Source of the DNA: JBCCZC01 sp039188505
GTDB taxonomy: Bacteria > Pseudomonadota > Gammaproteobacteria > Xanthomonadales > SZUA-38
DNA: 43,111 bases
Assembly (NCBI GenBank): GCA_039188505.1
Contig: JBCCZC010000006.1
Span: forward strand, 1-43,111
Reading direction: 5' to 3'
Part shown: piece after piece, positions 1 to 8,637 of the stretch
Numbering within the stretch: position 1 is the stretch's first letter
Layout: every line of letters starts with the position of its first letter
Notes under the pieces: generated by a model
Seen by the model: only the letters and a program-made list of their open reading frames with translations
Told to the model about the DNA's origin: nothing
Database searches by the model: none
Position numbers and translations under genes: made by a program

Positions 1-167
1 CGCCGCCGCGCCGGCGCGGTGAAGCTGGCCAGCCGCCGACGCTCCGCCGGCGTCAGCCAGTCGGCGAGCTCGGTCTCCGATGCCCATGCCTCGGGCGCGA
101 TGCTTGCGAGAATCTCCCGATCGCCGCAGGGGCGCCAGCTGCGGTCCTCGACCGACGTCGGGCTCAC
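1..167 (-). CDS. Possible 4'-phosphopantetheinyl transferase, N-terminal part (runs off window)
   Basis: Reading the minus strand from a GTG at 167-165 gives an open frame of 55 codons that runs off the left edge. The GTG overlaps the pyruvate kinase stop codon by four bases, a usual sign of translational coupling. The end of the fragment (LTPAERRRLASF followed by an Ala-Pro-Ala-Arg-Arg run) resembles the conserved early segment of Sfp/EntD-type transferases, typically L-x-x-E-R-x-R-x-x-x-F followed by R-R-x-x-F. Such enzymes attach phosphopantetheine from CoA to carrier proteins. The catalytic Asp/Glu residues lie beyond the edge, so the assignment rests on weak N-terminal similarity and gene coupling; another basic cytoplasmic protein is possible. 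Confidence 0.45.
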   Translation of the reverse strand, partial: MSPTSVEDRSWRPCGDREILASIAPEAWASETELADWLTPAERRRLASFTAPARR

Positions 168-1597
168 AGCTCCTGGACGGTCTCCACCCGGATCAGGTTC
201 GTGGTGCCGGAGACACCGAAGGGGACGCCCGCCGTGATGACGTAGTTGTCACCGGGGCCGGCCATGCCCGTGCGTTGAACCCAGGCATTCGCCTCTGCCA
301 CCATCTCATCCGAATTCTGGATGTCGGCCTTGGCGAGTACGGCGTTGACGCCCCACGAGACCGAAAGCTGCCGGAAGGCGCGGGCGTTGGTCGTGATCGC
401 CAGGACCTCGACCGGCGCCCGGTGGCGGGCGACGCGAAGTGCGGTGGCGCCGCTCGAGGAAAAAGACACGATCACGTGCGCGCCGATGTCCTTTGCCATC
501 TCGCAAGCTGCGCGGGCCACGGAGTCGGGGACATGATTCTCGTCGCGGAAGATCTGTTCGTGCATCGCGCGCTGGTAGGCCGGGTCGTTCTCCACCGCCA
601 GCGCGATCCGGTTCATGACGCGGACGGCCTCCTCGGGATGGTCGCCGACGGCCGTTTCGCCGGAGAGCATCACCGCGTCGGTGCCGTCGAGCACGGCGTT
701 CGCGACGTCGCTGGCCTCGGCCCGGGTGGGAATCGCGGCCTGGGTCATCGATTCGAGCATCTGCGTCGCGGTGACGACCGGCTTACCGGCTTCGCGGCAT
801 TTGTAGACGAGGCGCTTCTGCACCAGCGGCACCTGCTCCGGCGAGAGTTCCACGCCCAGGTCGCCGCGGGCGACCATGATCCCGTCGGCGGCGCCGAGGA
901 TCTCGTCGAAGCGATCGATGGCCGACGGCTTCTCGATCTTGGCCATCAGCTTGGCATCGCACTCGAAGCGCTCCATGTAGTGGCGCGCCAGGAAAACGTC
1001 GTCCCGGGACCGGACGAAGCTCATCGCGACCCAGTCGACACCCAGCTCCGTGCCGAAGCGGAGGTCCTCGACGTCCTTGTCGGACAGCGCCGGAATCCTC
1101 AGGTCGGAGCCGGGCAGGTTGATGCCCTTGTTGCTGCTCAACGAACCGCCGCGAACGACGCGAGCATGGATCTCCCGGCCCCGCACCGCCTCGACGGTCA
1201 GCTCGAGGCGGCCGTCATCGAGGAGCAGCGTCTCCCCCTTCGAAACGTCGCGGCACAGGCCACGATAGGTCACGCCCGCGCGCGTCGCATCGCCGAGATC
1301 CTCGGAGTCGCAGTCGAGGATGAACGCGGCGCCGCGCTCCAGCCTGACGCCTTCCTCGATCTTGCCGACCCTGATCTTCGGGCCCTGGAGGTCCTGCAGG
1401 ATCCCGACGGGCCGCCGTAACTCGTCCGCCGCGTCGCGGATCCGACGAAATCGCTCCGCGTGGCCGTCCCGCTCGCCGTGCGAGAAGTTGAGCCGGAACA
1501 GCCCGACGCCGGCGTCGATCAGCGCTCGGATCTTTTCCGGACTGTCGCTGGCCGGCCCCAGCGTTGCGATGATGCAGGTTCTCGCCCTGGTGGTCAT
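164..1597 (-). CDS. pyk: Pyruvate kinase
   Basis: Converts phosphoenolpyruvate and ADP to pyruvate and ATP, the last step of glycolysis, in the cytoplasm. The 477-residue product has the family length. It shows the N-terminal strand CIIATLGPAS, the LNFSHG substrate segment, the lysine motif MAKIEKPSAI, the magnesium/substrate motif MVARGDLGVE, KPVVTATQMLESM, and a C-terminal domain ending in GTTNLIRVETVQEL. I chose the ATG at 1597 because GGAGAG lies seven bases upstream; a TTG at 1618 and an ATG at 1612 are in-frame alternatives without a good ribosome site. It stands on the strand opposite the tkt-gap-pgk block about 4 kb away and overlaps the next minus-strand gene by four bases. Confidence 0.97.
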   Translation of the reverse strand: MTTRARTCIIATLGPASDSPEKIRALIDAGVGLFRLNFSHGERDGHAERFRRIRDAADELRRPVGILQDLQGPKIRVGKIEEGVRLERGAAFILDCDSEDLGDATRAGVTYRGLCRDVSKGETLLLDDGRLELTVEAVRGREIHARVVRGGSLSSNKGINLPGSDLRIPALSDKDVEDLRFGTELGVDWVAMSFVRSRDDVFLARHYMERFECDAKLMAKIEKPSAIDRFDEILGAADGIMVARGDLGVELSPEQVPLVQKRLVYKCREAGKPVVTATQMLESMTQAAIPTRAEASDVANAVLDGTDAVMLSGETAVGDHPEEAVRVMNRIALAVENDPAYQRAMHEQIFRDENHVPDSVARAACEMAKDIGAHVIVSFSSSGATALRVARHRAPVEVLAITTNARAFRQLSVSWGVNAVLAKADIQNSDEMVAEANAWVQRTGMAGPGDNYVITAGVPFGVSGTTNLIRVETVQEL

Positions 1598-1631
1598 GGT
1601 GACGCTCTCCATAGTCAAGCTGCGAAACCTG

Positions 1632-1655
1632 CATGCTGCGGTCCGAATCTGTCAA
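1632..1655 (-). promoter_or_regulatory. Candidate promoter of pyk
   Basis: On the minus strand a perfect -35 hexamer TTGACA (1655-1650) lies about 55 bases before the pyk start. The expected -10 position 16-17 bases downstream reads TGCAGG/GCAGGT, a poor match to TATAAT, so this may need an activator or may be chance. It lies in the divergent gap between pyk and the zinc-ribbon gene. Confidence 0.25.
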
Positions 1656-1721
1656 GCAGATGATCCGACCGGCCGGGTGTTAACATGATCCGATTGCGCT
1701 TCAGAGGAATGATTCGCCCCG

Positions 1722-2057
1722 ATGATCATCGAATGCCCGAGCTGCGGTCAGCGCATCTCCAGCAAGTACAAGACCTGCCCTCACTGCAAGTTCGCGCTCG
1801 ACGGGGCCGCCGAGGAGGGCGATGGGCTGAGCCTCGATGAGGCGGATCGCCGCCTGCGGATCCGCGAGAAGGCCCGGATCCAGGCGCAGCTCTACCTGTC
1901 GATCTTCATCGCCGTCGCGGGCGTCGCGTGGGCCTACGCGTCATCGGACGGGATGCGCCAACCGCCCGGAACGTTGCCGCTCAGCCTCTTCGCCGGCGGC
2001 GCGCTCTGGTACCTGATCATCCGCCTCTACATGCTCGTCCGTCGCGTACGCGGCTGA
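1722..2057 (+). CDS. Small zinc-ribbon membrane protein
   Basis: A 111-residue protein of unknown function. Residues 1-25 form a zinc ribbon with two C-x2-C knuckles (C5/C8 and C19/C22; CPSCGQ and CPHCKF). A charged linker follows, then two hydrophobic segments at about residues 50-68 and 83-104 that look like membrane helices, so the ribbon is probably cytoplasmic at the membrane face. It is divergent from pyk and ends 16 bases before the ferredoxin reductase gene, so the two may be cotranscribed. Family knowledge only supports 'zinc ribbon domain-containing protein'; no partner is evident. Confidence 0.8.
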   Translation: MIIECPSCGQRISSKYKTCPHCKFALDGAAEEGDGLSLDEADRRLRIREKARIQAQLYLSIFIAVAGVAWAYASSDGMRQPPGTLPLSLFAGGALWYLIIRLYMLVRRVRG

Positions 2058-2073
2058 CCACGGGAAGACAACC

Positions 2074-3099
2074 ATGACCATCAAGACTGACGTCGTCATC
2101 GTCGGCGCGGGACCCTGCGGCCTGTTTCAGGTCTTCGAACTGGGCCTGCTCGATATCAAGGCCCACCTGATCGATTCGATGTCCGTGCCTGGCGGGCAGT
2201 GCGCCGAGCTTTATCCCGACAAGCCGATCTACGACATTCCCGCCTACCCGGTCATCGACGCCCAGGAGCTGGTCGACAACCTGATGGCGCAGATCAAGCC
2301 CTTCGATCCCGTGTTCCACCTGGGCCAGGAGGTCCACACCGTGAACGCCCGCGAGGACGGCCGCTTCGACGTGATTTCGGCCGCGGGTACGCACCTCGAT
2401 GCGGGCGCGGTCGTGATTGCCGGCGGCGTCGGCGCCTTTCGCCCGAAGAAGCTCAAGGTGGCGGGAGCGGAGGCGCTCGAGGACAGTCAGCTCCACTACG
2501 CCGTGCGAGACCCGTCGCGTTTCGACGGCAAGCGACTCCTGATCCTCGGCGGGGGCGACTCCGCCCTGGATTGGGCCAATGAGCTCGCGGGACGCGCGGC
2601 GGAGATTACGCTCATGCACCGTCGCACGAACTACCGCGCCCAGCCGGCTTCGGTGGCAAAGATGCGCGAGCTGGTCGAGGCCGGGCGCGTCCGCGAGCTT
2701 CCAGGTCAGGTCACCGGCTTCGAGTACGACGAAGCGGGTCGCATGGTCGCCGCGGAGACGCTGGACCTCGATCGGCAGAAAGGGCGACTGGAGCTCGACG
2801 AGCTGCTGGTGTTCTGGGGGTTGTCGCCGAAGCTCGGACCGATCGCCGAGTGGGGCCTATCGCTCAGCAAGAACCAGATCGACGTGGACACGGAGAAGTT
2901 CGAATCGAGCACGCCCGGCATCTACGCCGTGGGTGATATCAACACCTACCCGGGGAAGAAGAAGCTGATCCTCTGCGGCTTCCACGAGGCGGCGCTGGCC
3001 GCCTTCGCCATCAAGGCGCGCTTGTATCCCGAGGAGAAGATCCACCTGCAGTACACGACGACCAGCTCGGCGATGCAGGAGCGCCTCGGCGTGAAGTGA
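2074..3099 (+). CDS. Ferredoxin/flavodoxin-NADP(+) reductase, thioredoxin-reductase-like type
   Basis: A flavoprotein of 341 residues that moves electrons between NADPH and ferredoxin or flavodoxin. It has an FAD-binding GAGPCG near residue 11, the PGGQCAELYPDKPIYDIPAY segment typical of this class, an NADP-binding GGGDSALDWANEL near residue 160, and the C-terminal FAD motif AVGDINTYPGKKKLILCG. The redox CxxC that true thioredoxin reductases carry after the GGGDSA motif is absent, which separates it from TrxB. The start is preceded by a GGGAAGAC ribosome site. It follows the zinc-ribbon gene closely and faces the PspB-like gene across a hairpin. Confidence 0.93.
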   Translation: MTIKTDVVIVGAGPCGLFQVFELGLLDIKAHLIDSMSVPGGQCAELYPDKPIYDIPAYPVIDAQELVDNLMAQIKPFDPVFHLGQEVHTVNAREDGRFDVISAAGTHLDAGAVVIAGGVGAFRPKKLKVAGAEALEDSQLHYAVRDPSRFDGKRLLILGGGDSALDWANELAGRAAEITLMHRRTNYRAQPASVAKMRELVEAGRVRELPGQVTGFEYDEAGRMVAAETLDLDRQKGRLELDELLVFWGLSPKLGPIAEWGLSLSKNQIDVDTEKFESSTPGIYAVGDINTYPGKKKLILCGFHEAALAAFAIKARLYPEEKIHLQYTTTSSAMQERLGVK

Positions 3100-3101
3100 G
3101 C

Positions 3102-3120
3102 CGGGCCGCGCTGCGGCCCG
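3102..3120. terminator. Hairpin between convergent genes, possible bidirectional terminator
   Basis: A perfect 8-bp stem (CGGGCCGC paired with GCGGCCCG) with a three-base loop sits directly after the reductase stop codon and before the stop of the opposing PspB-like gene. There is no clear T tract on either side (only TTGCC on the plus strand), so it may be a weak or Rho-assisted terminator. Confidence 0.45.
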
Positions 3121-3126
3121 TTGCCG

Positions 3127-3396
3127 TCAGCCGGCGCGGCGGAATTCCTGTTCCCACTGGTAGCGGCGATCGGTCACGATCGCCTCGAGGGTCTCGACGC
3201 GGCGCTTGAGTTCGGCGATCTCGCGATCCCGCGCATCCGGAACCCGCGGCGGTTCGGCCGCCTTCGTGCCCATGACGTCGTCCATGCCCATCGCGTCGGA
3301 CCACTCCGGGGCGAAGCGTCGCTGCAGTGCCTGCATCGCGATGCAGAGACCCCAGACGGCCATGCCAAAGAGAACCCATCCGAAAGCGTTCAACAT
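3127..3396 (-). CDS. PspB-like small membrane protein with coiled coil
   Basis: An 89-residue protein with an N-terminal hydrophobic segment (about residues 4-23), a short acidic linker, and a C-terminal heptad-rich stretch (residues 57-85) containing EIAELKRRVETLEAIVTD. The layout and the R-V-E-T-L-E-x-I pattern resemble phage-shock protein B, which sits in the inner membrane and helps relay envelope stress. No pspA, pspC or pspF gene is nearby, so a stress role is inferred from shape alone. The gene stands alone and is convergent with the reductase gene. Confidence 0.65.
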   Translation of the reverse strand: MLNAFGWVLFGMAVWGLCIAMQALQRRFAPEWSDAMGMDDVMGTKAAEPPRVPDARDREIAELKRRVETLEAIVTDRRYQWEQEFRRAG

Positions 3397-3527
3397 GAGC
3401 GTACCCCACAGGTTATGATCAACAGGACTTCAGCGTACCGAATTTTCCGCCCGCCGGGCATTGACAAAAGTAACCCCCGACGCGGAGCGGCCGCGGGGCG
3501 CGAGGCGGCACTTCCAGGGGGACAGGA

Positions 3528-3896
3528 ATGGACAGCAGCACGTTTCTCGACAGCTACCGGCAGGCCTTCGACGCCTTCGATGCCGACGCCATCGCCGCGC
3601 ACTATCACTTTCCCAGCATCCTCGCTTCGATCGACGGCACCCAGGCCTTTCTGAGCCGCGAAGACGCGGTCGCCCGCTTCACTCGGGTCTGTGATCACCA
3701 TCGGCGACTCGGCTATCACCACGCCTCCTGCGACAACGTGCGGAGCGAGGAACTCGCCGACAACCTCTGGCGGCTGACCGTGGACTGGCGTTTCCATTCG
3801 GCGGCGGGCAACGAGATCCTGGCGTTCTCCTGCAGCTACGAGCTCGGGGACTACGGTGACGGCCCGCGGGTCACCGCGGCGATCGTGCACGGTTAG
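3528..3896 (+). CDS. NTF2-like (SnoaL/DUF4440-type) small protein
   Basis: A 122-residue cytoplasmic protein with the layout of NTF2-like folds. An N-terminal helix (FLDSYRQAFDAFDADAIAAHY) is followed by FPS, then a helix with SREDAVARFTRVCDHHRRLG, and long beta strands (LWRLTVDWRFHS, ILAFSCSYEL). Members are small cone-shaped enzymes or binding proteins with very diverse functions, so no substrate can be named. The GGGGGACAGGA just upstream is a strong ribosome site and fixes the start. Flanking genes do not suggest a pathway. Confidence 0.8.
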   Translation: MDSSTFLDSYRQAFDAFDADAIAAHYHFPSILASIDGTQAFLSREDAVARFTRVCDHHRRLGYHHASCDNVRSEELADNLWRLTVDWRFHSAAGNEILAFSCSYELGDYGDGPRVTAAIVHG

Positions 3897-4070
3897 CCCG
3901 TACCGATGGGTCTCGCGGGCGGCCGGATCTTCCAGTTCGTGCTTTTCGTCACCACCCGTGAACGTCGGATCCGTAGCATCGAACGGCGGCTCCCAGCCAC
4001 GATGGCGCGGCGCTGCTATGATCGATGGCCACGGAATGGCCAGCCGAAGACGAGGCGAACTGACACCTGC

Positions 4071-5459
4071 ATGCACCGGATTCTGACGTTTTCCCTCCTG
4101 CTGGCCACGGCGGTCAGCTTTGCCCAGACCGAGGACGCCGGCGAGGCGACCGACGTCGCCGCCGCCATGAACGCCTTCGCGCCCGCGACCGATGACGGGA
4201 CCGACCCGCTGGCCGCCGGCGCCGATCGACTCGAGGCAGGCATGCTGTACCGCAGCTTTGCCGAGACCGGCGATTACCCTCAGGCGCTCGACGCAGCCGC
4301 CCGGGCGCTGGCGCTGACGGAAGACGAATTCGGCATGACGGCGCGTGAGCTCGTGCCGGCGCTCAACGACATGGGAGAGGCGCTGCTGCTCAACCGGCGG
4401 CCGGCAGAAGCGAAGGAGATGTACGCCCGGAGCGTCGCTCTCGTTGAACAGAATGAAGGCATCTTCAGCCCCCGCCTGTTCACCCCTTATCTCGGCGCGG
4501 GCGAATCGGACCAGATGATGGGACGCCACGAGGAGGCCGTGCTCAACTTTCAGCGCGCCCAGTACGTGACCCACCGCACCGAAGGCGTTTACAACCTCAC
4601 CCAGATCCCCGCCATGTCCGCGCTCGTCGAGAGCATGATGGCGCAGCAGAAGTGGGTCGAGGCCGAGAATGTCCAGCTGGCCATCTACAAGATCCATCGC
4701 GGTCGCTTCGGCGAAGGCTCCATGGCCTCGCTGCCCGCGATGTACGAGCTGGCCGAGTGGTACCAGGACATCATGGATTACCGCCAGGCGCGGCTGATCT
4801 ATCGCGATACGATCGAGATCATCGAGCGTGAACAGGGGCCGAACGCCCTGGCGCTCGTCACCCCGCTGCGCGGCATGGCGTCGGCCTGGGGCGAGGAGCG
4901 CAACACCGACTTCGACAAGGGGCTGCGCGCGCACCAGCGGATTGCCCAGATCGTTGATTCGTCGCCGGATGTCGATTCGCGCACGCGCATCGTCGCCCAC
5001 CTCGAACTCGGGGATTGGTACGTGCAGTTCAACCGCGAGGAAGACGCCTGGCACCAGTATCGGGTCGCCTGGGAACTGGCGCAGGAGGTCGAGGTCGACG
5101 AGCGCGTCGTGTGGGAGGACTACTTCAACCGTCCCCATCTCATTCACCCGGGCGCGACCCTCTCGGTCGATTTCATGGGCTACGGCCGCGTCGGGGACGA
5201 GGTGTACTACGACTTCGAGTTCGACATCGCTCGCAACGGTCGGCCGCAGGAGATCGACGTGCTCGGCACGAACCTGCATGGCCAGACCCGGTCCGCGGCC
5301 ATCCAGGCCTTCCGCTACGCCCGTTTCCGGCCGCGGATCGTCGACGGCGCGACGATCGCCACCACCGACTACAAGGTCCGCCGCATCTACCCGACCCCCG
5401 CTCCAGCTGACTACGGCGTCGTCGGTTTCAGCAGTTCCTCCGGCCCTCGGGAAAACTAG
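4071..5459 (+). CDS. Secreted TPR protein with TonB-C-like end
   Basis: A 462-residue protein. The ATG at 4071 gives a signal peptide (MHRILTFSLLLATAVSFAQ); the frame is open upstream, but earlier starts hide that signal. Residues about 60-330 are helical repeats in the tetratricopeptide style (for example YPQALDAAARALALTEDEFG, VLNFQRAQYVTHR, WVEAENVQLAIYKIHRGRFG). The last 90 residues form a beta-rich domain (YYDFEFDIARNGRPQEIDVL, AAIQAFRYARFRPRIVDGA) resembling the C-terminal domain of TonB-type proteins, which suggests a periplasmic adaptor. No membrane anchor or proline-rich spacer is present, so it is not a TonB energy transducer itself. Function unknown. Confidence 0.85.
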   Translation: MHRILTFSLLLATAVSFAQTEDAGEATDVAAAMNAFAPATDDGTDPLAAGADRLEAGMLYRSFAETGDYPQALDAAARALALTEDEFGMTARELVPALNDMGEALLLNRRPAEAKEMYARSVALVEQNEGIFSPRLFTPYLGAGESDQMMGRHEEAVLNFQRAQYVTHRTEGVYNLTQIPAMSALVESMMAQQKWVEAENVQLAIYKIHRGRFGEGSMASLPAMYELAEWYQDIMDYRQARLIYRDTIEIIEREQGPNALALVTPLRGMASAWGEERNTDFDKGLRAHQRIAQIVDSSPDVDSRTRIVAHLELGDWYVQFNREEDAWHQYRVAWELAQEVEVDERVVWEDYFNRPHLIHPGATLSVDFMGYGRVGDEVYYDFEFDIARNGRPQEIDVLGTNLHGQTRSAAIQAFRYARFRPRIVDGATIATTDYKVRRIYPTPAPADYGVVGFSSSSGPREN

Positions 5460-5585
5460 GCCGCAAGGCGACGGCACCCGCTGCGGCTCGGGCGGGTGAG
5501 GCGGGTCGCCCGCGCCCTTGGATCTTCCGCGCCAATACGCGAAACTAGCGCCCCTTCTTTGCTTGCGAGTCCGGAAGTCCCCCCG

Positions 5586-7580
5586 ATGCCCACCCGACGC
5601 CAGCTTGCGGACGCGGTCCGTGCTCTTTCGATGGATGCCGTCCAGGCGGCGAACAGCGGCCACCCCGGGATGCCCATGGGCATGGCCGACATTGCCGAAG
5701 TCCTGTGGAACGATTTCCTGGTCCACGATCCGGGCGATCCGAACTGGCCCGATCGGGATCGCGTCGTCTTCAGCAACGGCCACGGCTCGATGCTGGCCTA
5801 CTCGGTGCTTCACCTGACGGGCTACGACCTGCCGATGGAGGAGCTTCGGAACTTTCGCCAGCTGCACTCGAAGACGGCGGGCCATCCGGAGTACGGCCAC
5901 ACGCCGGGCATCGAGACCACGACTGGACCGCTGGGCCAGGGGCTCGCGAACGCGGTTGGGATGGCGCTGGCCGAGAAGGTCCTCGCCGCACGCTTCAACC
6001 GACCCGACCACGCCATCGTCGACCACCACACCTACGTGCTGCTGGGCGACGGTTGCCTGATGGAAGGCATCAGCCACGAGGTCTGCTCGCTGGCCGGCAC
6101 GCTCAAGCTCGGCAAGCTGGTCGCGCTCTACGACGACAACGGCATCTCGATCGACGGCAACGTCGAGGGCTGGTTCACCGACGACACGCGCAAGCGCTTC
6201 GAGGCCTACGGGTGGCACGTGATCCAGGGCGTCGACGGCCACGATGCGGAGCAGATCGCCCGGGCCATCGCCGCGGCGAAGGACGAGGCCGATCGCCCGA
6301 CGCTCATCTGCTGCCGGACCGTGATCGGCTTCGGCTCGCCCAACAAGCAGGGCACGGCCGCCACCCACGGCGCGCCACTGGGTCACGAGGAGATCGCCGC
6401 GGCTCGCAAGGAGCTCGGGTGGGATCACGCGCCCTTCGAAATTCCCGACGACATCCGGGCGGGCTGGGACGCCCTCGAGGCGGGCGCCGCGGCCCACGGC
6501 GACTGGAACGCGGCACTCGAGCGCTACCGCGCTGCCTACCCGGACCTCGCGGCGGAGCTCGAGCGACGCCTCGCCGGTGATCTGCCCGAGGATTTCGGCG
6601 CGTCGGCGGACGCGTTCATCCGCCAGTGCCAGGAAGACGGCGCGGTGGTGGCCACGCGGAAGGCCTCGCAGATGGCCCTCGAGGCGTACGCGCCCCACCT
6701 GCCGGAGATGATCGGCGGCTCGGCGGACCTCGCCGGCTCGAACAACACGATCTGGTCGGGTTCCGAGGATGTCCTCAAGGGTTCGGCCAACGGCAACTAC
6801 ATCTATTTCGGCGTGCGCGAGTTCGGCATGTCGGCGATCTGCAACGGCGTCGCGCTCCACGGTGGCTTCCTGCCCTACGACGCGACGTTCCTGGTCTTTT
6901 CGGATTACGCCCGGAACGCCCTGCGCATGGCGGCGCTGATTCCGACGCACAGCATCCACGTCTACACCCATGACTCGATCGGTCTGGGTGAGGACGGACC
7001 GACGCACCAGCCCGTCGAGCACGTGGCGAGCCTGCGGGTCATGCCTAACCTCGACGTCTGGCGTCCCTGCGATACGGTCGAGACGGCAGTCGCCTGGCGT
7101 GCCTCCATCGAGGCCTCCGGGCCGACCGCGCTCGTCCTGACCCGGCAGTCGCTGCCGCACGTCGACCGCGATGCCGCAACCCTCGAGGTCGTGGCGCGCG
7201 GTGGCTACATCGCCCACGAGCCCGAGGGCGAGCCGCAAGCGGTCGTCATCGCGACGGGCTCAGAGGTCGGTCTGGCCATGGGTGCCGCGGCGAAGCTGCG
7301 CGAGCGCGGCAAGCACGTTCGCGTGGTGTCGATGCCTTGCGTGGAGGCGTTCGAGCGCCAGGATCCGGCCTACCGCGACGCGGTACTGCCGCCCACGCTG
7401 CGCGCTCGCGTCGCCGTTGAGGCGGGCGCGACGACGGGGTGGTACCGGTACGTCGGCCTCGACGGTCGGGTGATTGGCCTCGATCAATTCGGAGCGTCCG
7501 CGCCGGCAGGAGAATTGTTCGAGCATTTCGGCATTACCGAGTCGGCCGTCATCGAGGCGGTCGAGTCCTTGTTGGCTTAA
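5586..7580 (+). CDS. tkt: Transketolase
   Basis: Thiamine-diphosphate enzyme that moves two-carbon units between sugar phosphates in the pentose phosphate pathway. The 664-residue product matches the family. It has NSGHPGMPMGMADIAEVLW at the N terminus, the substrate loop HSKTAGHPEYGHTPGIETTT, the ThDP motif GDGCLMEG ending in the DN pair of LYDDNGIS, and EFGMSAICNG, THDSIGLGEDGPTHQPVEH in the second half. The ATG at 5586 matches the usual N terminus; upstream in-frame codons lack similarity. It opens a plus-strand carbon block, 23 bases before gap, an order common in Gammaproteobacteria. Confidence 0.97.
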   Translation: MPTRRQLADAVRALSMDAVQAANSGHPGMPMGMADIAEVLWNDFLVHDPGDPNWPDRDRVVFSNGHGSMLAYSVLHLTGYDLPMEELRNFRQLHSKTAGHPEYGHTPGIETTTGPLGQGLANAVGMALAEKVLAARFNRPDHAIVDHHTYVLLGDGCLMEGISHEVCSLAGTLKLGKLVALYDDNGISIDGNVEGWFTDDTRKRFEAYGWHVIQGVDGHDAEQIARAIAAAKDEADRPTLICCRTVIGFGSPNKQGTAATHGAPLGHEEIAAARKELGWDHAPFEIPDDIRAGWDALEAGAAAHGDWNAALERYRAAYPDLAAELERRLAGDLPEDFGASADAFIRQCQEDGAVVATRKASQMALEAYAPHLPEMIGGSADLAGSNNTIWSGSEDVLKGSANGNYIYFGVREFGMSAICNGVALHGGFLPYDATFLVFSDYARNALRMAALIPTHSIHVYTHDSIGLGEDGPTHQPVEHVASLRVMPNLDVWRPCDTVETAVAWRASIEASGPTALVLTRQSLPHVDRDAATLEVVARGGYIAHEPEGEPQAVVIATGSEVGLAMGAAAKLRERGKHVRVVSMPCVEAFERQDPAYRDAVLPPTLRARVAVEAGATTGWYRYVGLDGRVIGLDQFGASAPAGELFEHFGITESAVIEAVESLLA

Positions 7581-7603
7581 GCGATCAAGCGGGGAATACA
7601 CAC

Positions 7604-8617
7604 ATGGCAATCAAGATCGGCATCAACGGCTACGGCCGCATCGGACGGCAGATCGTCCGCGCAATCCACGAATCGGGTCGCCGCGACGAGTTCGACGTCG
7701 TGGCCATCAACGACCTGGGCGACGCGAACACGAATGCCCACCTGACCCAGTACGACACGGCTCACGGCCGGTTCAACGGCGAGGTCTCCGTGGACGGCGA
7801 CGACATCATCGTCAACGGCGACCGCTTGAAGGTCTTCGCCGAGCGCGATCCGGGGAAGCTGCCCTGGGGTGACCTTGGCGTCGACATCGTATTCGAGTGC
7901 ACCGGCCTCTTCCGCACGGCCGACACGGCCGGCAAGCACATTGCCGGCGGCGCCAAGAAGGTGCTGCTGTCCGCACCGGGCGGTGATGGCGTCCACGCGA
8001 CGATCGTCTACGGCGTCAACCACGACACCCTGACCGCCGAGCACACGATTGTCTCGAACGCGTCCTGCACGACCAACTGCCTCGCGCCCGTCGTGAAGCC
8101 GCTCAACGACACGATCGGCGTCGAAGCGGGGATCATGACCACGATCCACGCCTACACGAACGACCAGGTGCTCACCGACGTCTTCCACTCCGATCTCCGA
8201 CGCGCGCGCTCCGCGACGATGTCGCAGATCCCGACGAAAACCGGTGCCGCGGCTGCTGTCGGCAAGGTGCTGCCGGAGCTCAACGGGAAGCTCGACGGCT
8301 TTGCCATGCGCGTGCCGACCATCAACGTCTCCGTGGTCGACCTGACCTTCAAGGCCGGGCGCGCGACCACCGTTGAAGAGGTCAACAGCATCGTGAAGGC
8401 GGCCGCGGAAGGCCCGCTTGCCGGTGTGCTCGGCTACAACGACCTGCCGCTCGTGTCGATCGACTTCAACCACTCGCCGCTGTCGTCGACCTTCGACGCC
8501 GGCCTGACCAAGGTGCTGGGCGGTGACCTGGTCAAGGTGCTGAGCTGGTACGACAACGAATGGGGCTTCTCGAACCGCATGCTCGACACGGCCACCGCGC
8601 TCCACGCGGCGGGCTGA
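7604..8617 (+). CDS. gap: Glyceraldehyde-3-phosphate dehydrogenase, NAD type
   Basis: Oxidises glyceraldehyde 3-phosphate to 1,3-bisphosphoglycerate with NAD. The 337-residue product starts MAIKIGINGYGRIGR (dinucleotide-binding GxGxxG), carries the aspartate of AINDLGD at the position that favours NAD over NADP, the catalytic cysteine in SNASCTTNCLAP, and ends with SWYDNEWGFSNRML. The ATG at 7604 follows the AAGCGGGG ribosome site and gives the standard N terminus. Sits 23 bases after tkt and 20 before pgk, so almost certainly in one transcript. Confidence 0.98.
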   Translation: MAIKIGINGYGRIGRQIVRAIHESGRRDEFDVVAINDLGDANTNAHLTQYDTAHGRFNGEVSVDGDDIIVNGDRLKVFAERDPGKLPWGDLGVDIVFECTGLFRTADTAGKHIAGGAKKVLLSAPGGDGVHATIVYGVNHDTLTAEHTIVSNASCTTNCLAPVVKPLNDTIGVEAGIMTTIHAYTNDQVLTDVFHSDLRRARSATMSQIPTKTGAAAAVGKVLPELNGKLDGFAMRVPTINVSVVDLTFKAGRATTVEEVNSIVKAAAEGPLAGVLGYNDLPLVSIDFNHSPLSSTFDAGLTKVLGGDLVKVLSWYDNEWGFSNRMLDTATALHAAG

Positions 8618-8637
8618 CGGCAACCGGAGAAACCGCC

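Noticed and set aside
80..1420. A 446-codon plus-strand frame opposite pyruvate kinase
   Set aside because: Same antisense effect; pyruvate kinase on the other strand is certain.
3390..7238. A 1282-codon open frame on the minus strand, and similar long antisense frames at 9729-12728 and 28897-31170
   Set aside because: They lie opposite well-recognised genes (TPR protein, transketolase, pgk, maeB, TonB receptor). High-GC codon bias leaves the antisense frame open; the translations are Arg/Val/Asp/Gly-rich and show no family motifs.
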